Part shown: one piece after another, positions 25,126 through 27,235 of the stretch
Numbering within the stretch: position 1 is the first letter of the stretch
How the letters are laid out: the number at the start of each line of letters is the position of its first letter
NCBI RefSeq assembly: GCF_009268105.1
Contig: NZ_VWXM01000009.1
Location: forward strand, 1-27,235
Length of the DNA stretch: 27,235 nucleotides
Direction: 5' to 3'
Origin: Candidatus Phytoplasma sacchari
GTDB taxonomy: Bacteria > Bacillota_I > Bacilli_A > Acholeplasmatales > Acholeplasmataceae
Notes under the pieces: model-generated
What the model was told of the DNA's origin: nothing
The model's input: the letters and a program-made list of their open reading frames with translations, nothing else
Databases searched by the model: none
Made by a program: the position numbers and the translations under genes

Positions 25126-26094
25126 TTAAAAAACCAAAATATTTAATATTATTTGTTTAAAATTTTCAAAAGGACTAACCAAAATTAAAATATTAAAAAA
25201 AGATAAAAATAAAACAGAATCAAAACGATCTAATAACCCTCCGTGACCTGGAAAAATATTATTAAAATCTTTAATTTTAAAATTTCTTTTTAATTTAGAA
25301 GAAATCAAATCTCCTATTTGAGAAATAATAGAATTACAAAATGAAAAAAAAATTAAATATAAATATGATTTAAAATATAAATTAACAAAAGAATTTAAAA
25401 AAAACAAAAAAGAAAAAAACAGAGAAAAAATAATACCGAAAAAACAACCTTCTAAAGTTTTGTTAGGACTTACAGAAGGAAATATTTTTGTCTTCCCGAA
25501 TAAAATACCACCAAAAAAAGCAAAACTATCATTAGTAACAGTTATTAAAAAAAGATACCAAAACCATCTATAATTTAAACTAACTAAAATAAAAAAACAA
25601 GAACTAAAAAATGTTATATATAAAATAGAAAATAAAAAAATTTGAAATTGAGAAATTTTAAAATCATAAATAAACAAGAAAAACAAAAAGAAAATAAAAA
25701 TATATAAAAAAGAAAAAAATAAAAAATAATGATTTTGATAGAGAAAATAAGTCATCTTGTACAAAAAAAAATTTTTTTTATTATATGAGAAAATTATAAT
25801 TTTATTTGTATCAAAATAATTTGTTAGAATAGAAAACAAATAAAAAAAAATAATAAAACTAAACAAAATCATATTTTTTTCTAAAAATAAATTTTTTTTA
25901 TGTTTATTTAATTTTAAAATTTCTTTAGAAGCGAAAATTATAAAAAATAAAACAATAAATAAAAAAGAATAAAGAAAAAAAGGCAAACAAAATTTATTTT
26001 CCATATAATTAAAAAAATAAAAATAAATAAAACTTATTAAAAGCATTAAAATTCCAAAATAAATTTTTTCAACAAAAATATTATTTTTTTTCAT
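25126..26094 (-). CDS. cdsA: Phosphatidate cytidylyltransferase
   Basis: Integral membrane enzyme making CDP-diacylglycerol from phosphatidate and CTP, the entry to phospholipid synthesis. The 322-residue protein has many hydrophobic segments. The C-terminal CdsA signature is intact: SKLKRNFKIKDFNNIFPGHG, with PGHGG at 282-286 followed by LLDRFDS. Upstream, FGGILFGKTK and SPNKTLEG are also typical. The ATG shares its A with the frr stop (TAATG), so translation is coupled. In walled bacteria uppS usually lies between frr and cdsA; here it is absent. Confidence 0.95.
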   Translation of the reverse strand: MKKNNIFVEKIYFGILMLLISFIYFYFFNYMENKFCLPFFLYSFLFIVLFFIIFASKEILKLNKHKKNLFLEKNMILFSFIIFFYLFSILTNYFDTNKIIIFSYNKKNFFLYKMTYFLYQNHYFLFFSFLYIFIFFLFFLFIYDFKISQFQIFLFSILYITFFSSCFFILVSLNYRWFWYLFLITVTNDSFAFFGGILFGKTKIFPSVSPNKTLEGCFFGIIFSLFFSFLFFLNSFVNLYFKSYLYLIFFSFCNSIISQIGDLISSKLKRNFKIKDFNNIFPGHGGLLDRFDSVLFLSFFNILILVSPFENFKQIILNILVF

Positions 26095-26651
26095 TATGAA
26101 ACTCTAAATAAATCTTTACTTTTTTTAATCTTGTCTTGTTCAATATTTTTAATCCATTTATTATGCAAATTTTGAACTTTATCCAAAAAAAATTTTTCTG
26201 AAGATTTATCTAATTTGATTTTTTTAATTTTATCATTACCATCTCTACGTATATTTCGAACAGAAACTTTTGTTTCTTCCGCAATACTTTCTATTTCTTT
26301 TATTAGCAATAATCTTGATTCTTCAGTTGGTTGTGGAAAAATTAATTTTATTGTTATACCATCATTTTGAGGAGTGATACCTAATTTAGAAGTTAAAATA
26401 GATTTCATTATTTCAGGTATTAAATTCTTATCAAAAGGGTTAATACAAATTTGATTACCTTTTACAACAGAAATAATACTAACATCTTTTAATAACATTT
26501 TTTCTTGATAACAAACTATTTTAATTTGATCTAGTATTTGAGGATTAGCTACACCAGTTCTTATACTTTTAAATTTTTCTAACATTAAATTATGTGTATA
26601 ATTCATTTTAATTTCTAATTTATCCAAAATCTCATGACATAAATCTTGCAT
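26094..26651 (-). CDS. frr: Ribosome recycling factor
   Basis: Splits post-termination ribosomes together with EF-G. The 185 residues match the family length exactly. Visible motifs are RTGVANPQILD, the KDVSIISV strand, NPFDKNLIPEI and the C-terminal helix with RNIRRDGNDKIKKI. A strong AAGGAG sits inside the end of pyrH, five bases or so before the ATG. One base separates the pyrH stop from this start, and the stop overlaps cdsA. The gene is intact and central in the operon. Confidence 0.97.
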   Translation of the reverse strand: MQDLCHEILDKLEIKMNYTHNLMLEKFKSIRTGVANPQILDQIKIVCYQEKMLLKDVSIISVVKGNQICINPFDKNLIPEIMKSILTSKLGITPQNDGITIKLIFPQPTEESRLLLIKEIESIAEETKVSVRNIRRDGNDKIKKIKLDKSSEKFFLDKVQNLHNKWIKNIEQDKIKKSKDLFRVS

Positions 26652-26652
26652 T

Positions 26653-27235
26653 TTAACTCTCCTTTGAAGTAATTATAGTTCCTATTTTTTCGTTTGAAAT
26701 TATTTTCTTAATATTGCCTTTTTGATTCATATCAAAAACAAAAATATTAATTGAATTTTCCCAACACAAAGAAACTGCTGTCATATCCATTATATTCAAT
26801 CTTTGTTCAATTAAATCTTTATAATTAATTTTTTTAATCAAAACAGCATCTTTATATTTTTTAGGATCTTTGTTATAAACACCTTCTACACCGTTTTTAG
26901 CCATTAATATAAATTTAATATTCAATTCAGCAGCTCTTAAAGCAGCAGCAGTATCTGTAGAAAAATAAGGAGAACCTAAACCAGCACCTAATATAACTAC
27001 TCTACCTTTTTGTAAGTGTCTTAAAGCTCTCATTTTGATATAAGGTTCTGCAATAGTAATAACATGAAAAGCAGTCATAACTCTAGTTTGGACTTTTATT
27101 TGTTCTAAGGCATCTTGTAAAGCTAAAGCATTAATAATAGTACCTAACATACCCATATAATCTGATTGACTTCTTTCCATTCCTAATTTTTGACCAACAA
27201 TACCACGCCATATATTACCTGCACCAACAATAATC
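26653..27235 (-). CDS. pyrH: Uridylate kinase (UMP kinase), partial at window edge
   Basis: Phosphorylates UMP to UDP with ATP. The window holds about 193 C-terminal residues; the frame stays open to the right edge and begins there with IIVGAGNIWRG, so the Met at 27180 is internal and the true start lies outside (roughly 45 residues missing by family length). Further motifs are DYMGMLGTIINALALQDALE, GAGLGSPYFSTDTAAALRA (with the UMP-contacting TDTAA) and NGVEGVYNKDP. It leads frr and cdsA on the same strand, the usual bacterial order. Confidence 0.96.
   Translation of the reverse strand, partial: IIVGAGNIWRGIVGQKLGMERSQSDYMGMLGTIINALALQDALEQIKVQTRVMTAFHVITIAEPYIKMRALRHLQKGRVVILGAGLGSPYFSTDTAAALRAAELNIKFILMAKNGVEGVYNKDPKKYKDAVLIKKINYKDLIEQRLNIMDMTAVSLCWENSINIFVFDMNQKGNIKKIISNEKIGTIITSKES

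Overview
The window looks like a chromosome segment of a phytoplasma (Acholeplasmatales, 'Candidatus Phytoplasma'). Four things point there. The DNA is extremely AT-rich. All tryptophans in recognised genes are TGG, and engB ends in TGA, so the standard code is used rather than the Mycoplasma UGA=Trp code. No cell-wall gene sits between frr and cdsA. There are short secreted proteins with phytoplasma-like leaders and AAA+ ATPases. No base composition was computed and the species is not called.

Layout. (1) 271-8162, all minus strand, is a housekeeping block: peptidyl-tRNA hydrolase (pth), a P-type cation pump of animal Na+/K+-ATPase type, an alpha/beta-hydrolase, valyl-tRNA synthetase (valS) and the ribosome-assembly GTPase EngB. 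(2) 8163-8955 is a long divergent intergenic region with a three-copy tandem repeat. (3) 8956-13449, plus strand, holds a DEAD-box RNA helicase with a DbpA-like tail, then the overlapping pair tldD and tldE/pmbA. (4) 13450-19231, plus strand, is an accessory cluster. It starts with a duplicated sigma70-like promoter and continues with two anchored or secreted proteins that appear to share a diverged domain (one with four internal repeats), a membrane-anchored AAA+ ATPase without protease domain and a small membrane-anchored protein. It ends at a bidirectional-looking terminator. (5) 19284-20474, minus strand, is a glycolipid-type glycosyltransferase with a TTG start. (6) 20475-25125 is mostly decayed DNA. 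It has one apparently intact small gene for a secreted coiled-coil protein (effector candidate), a clear wreck of an AAA+ ATPase gene (23443-24600) and several start-less open fragments. (7) 25126-27235, minus strand, is the core operon pyrH-frr-cdsA; pyrH runs off the right edge.

How the parts fit. The flanks are conserved translation, nucleotide and lipid genes. The middle 11 kb is a variable host-interface region. The most unusual unit is the 13.6-19.2 kb cluster: surface-type paralogues plus a non-proteolytic membrane AAA+ ATPase. These would be made from one or few transcripts and could form an envelope complex; that is inference. No tRNA, rRNA, CRISPR array or intact transposase was found.
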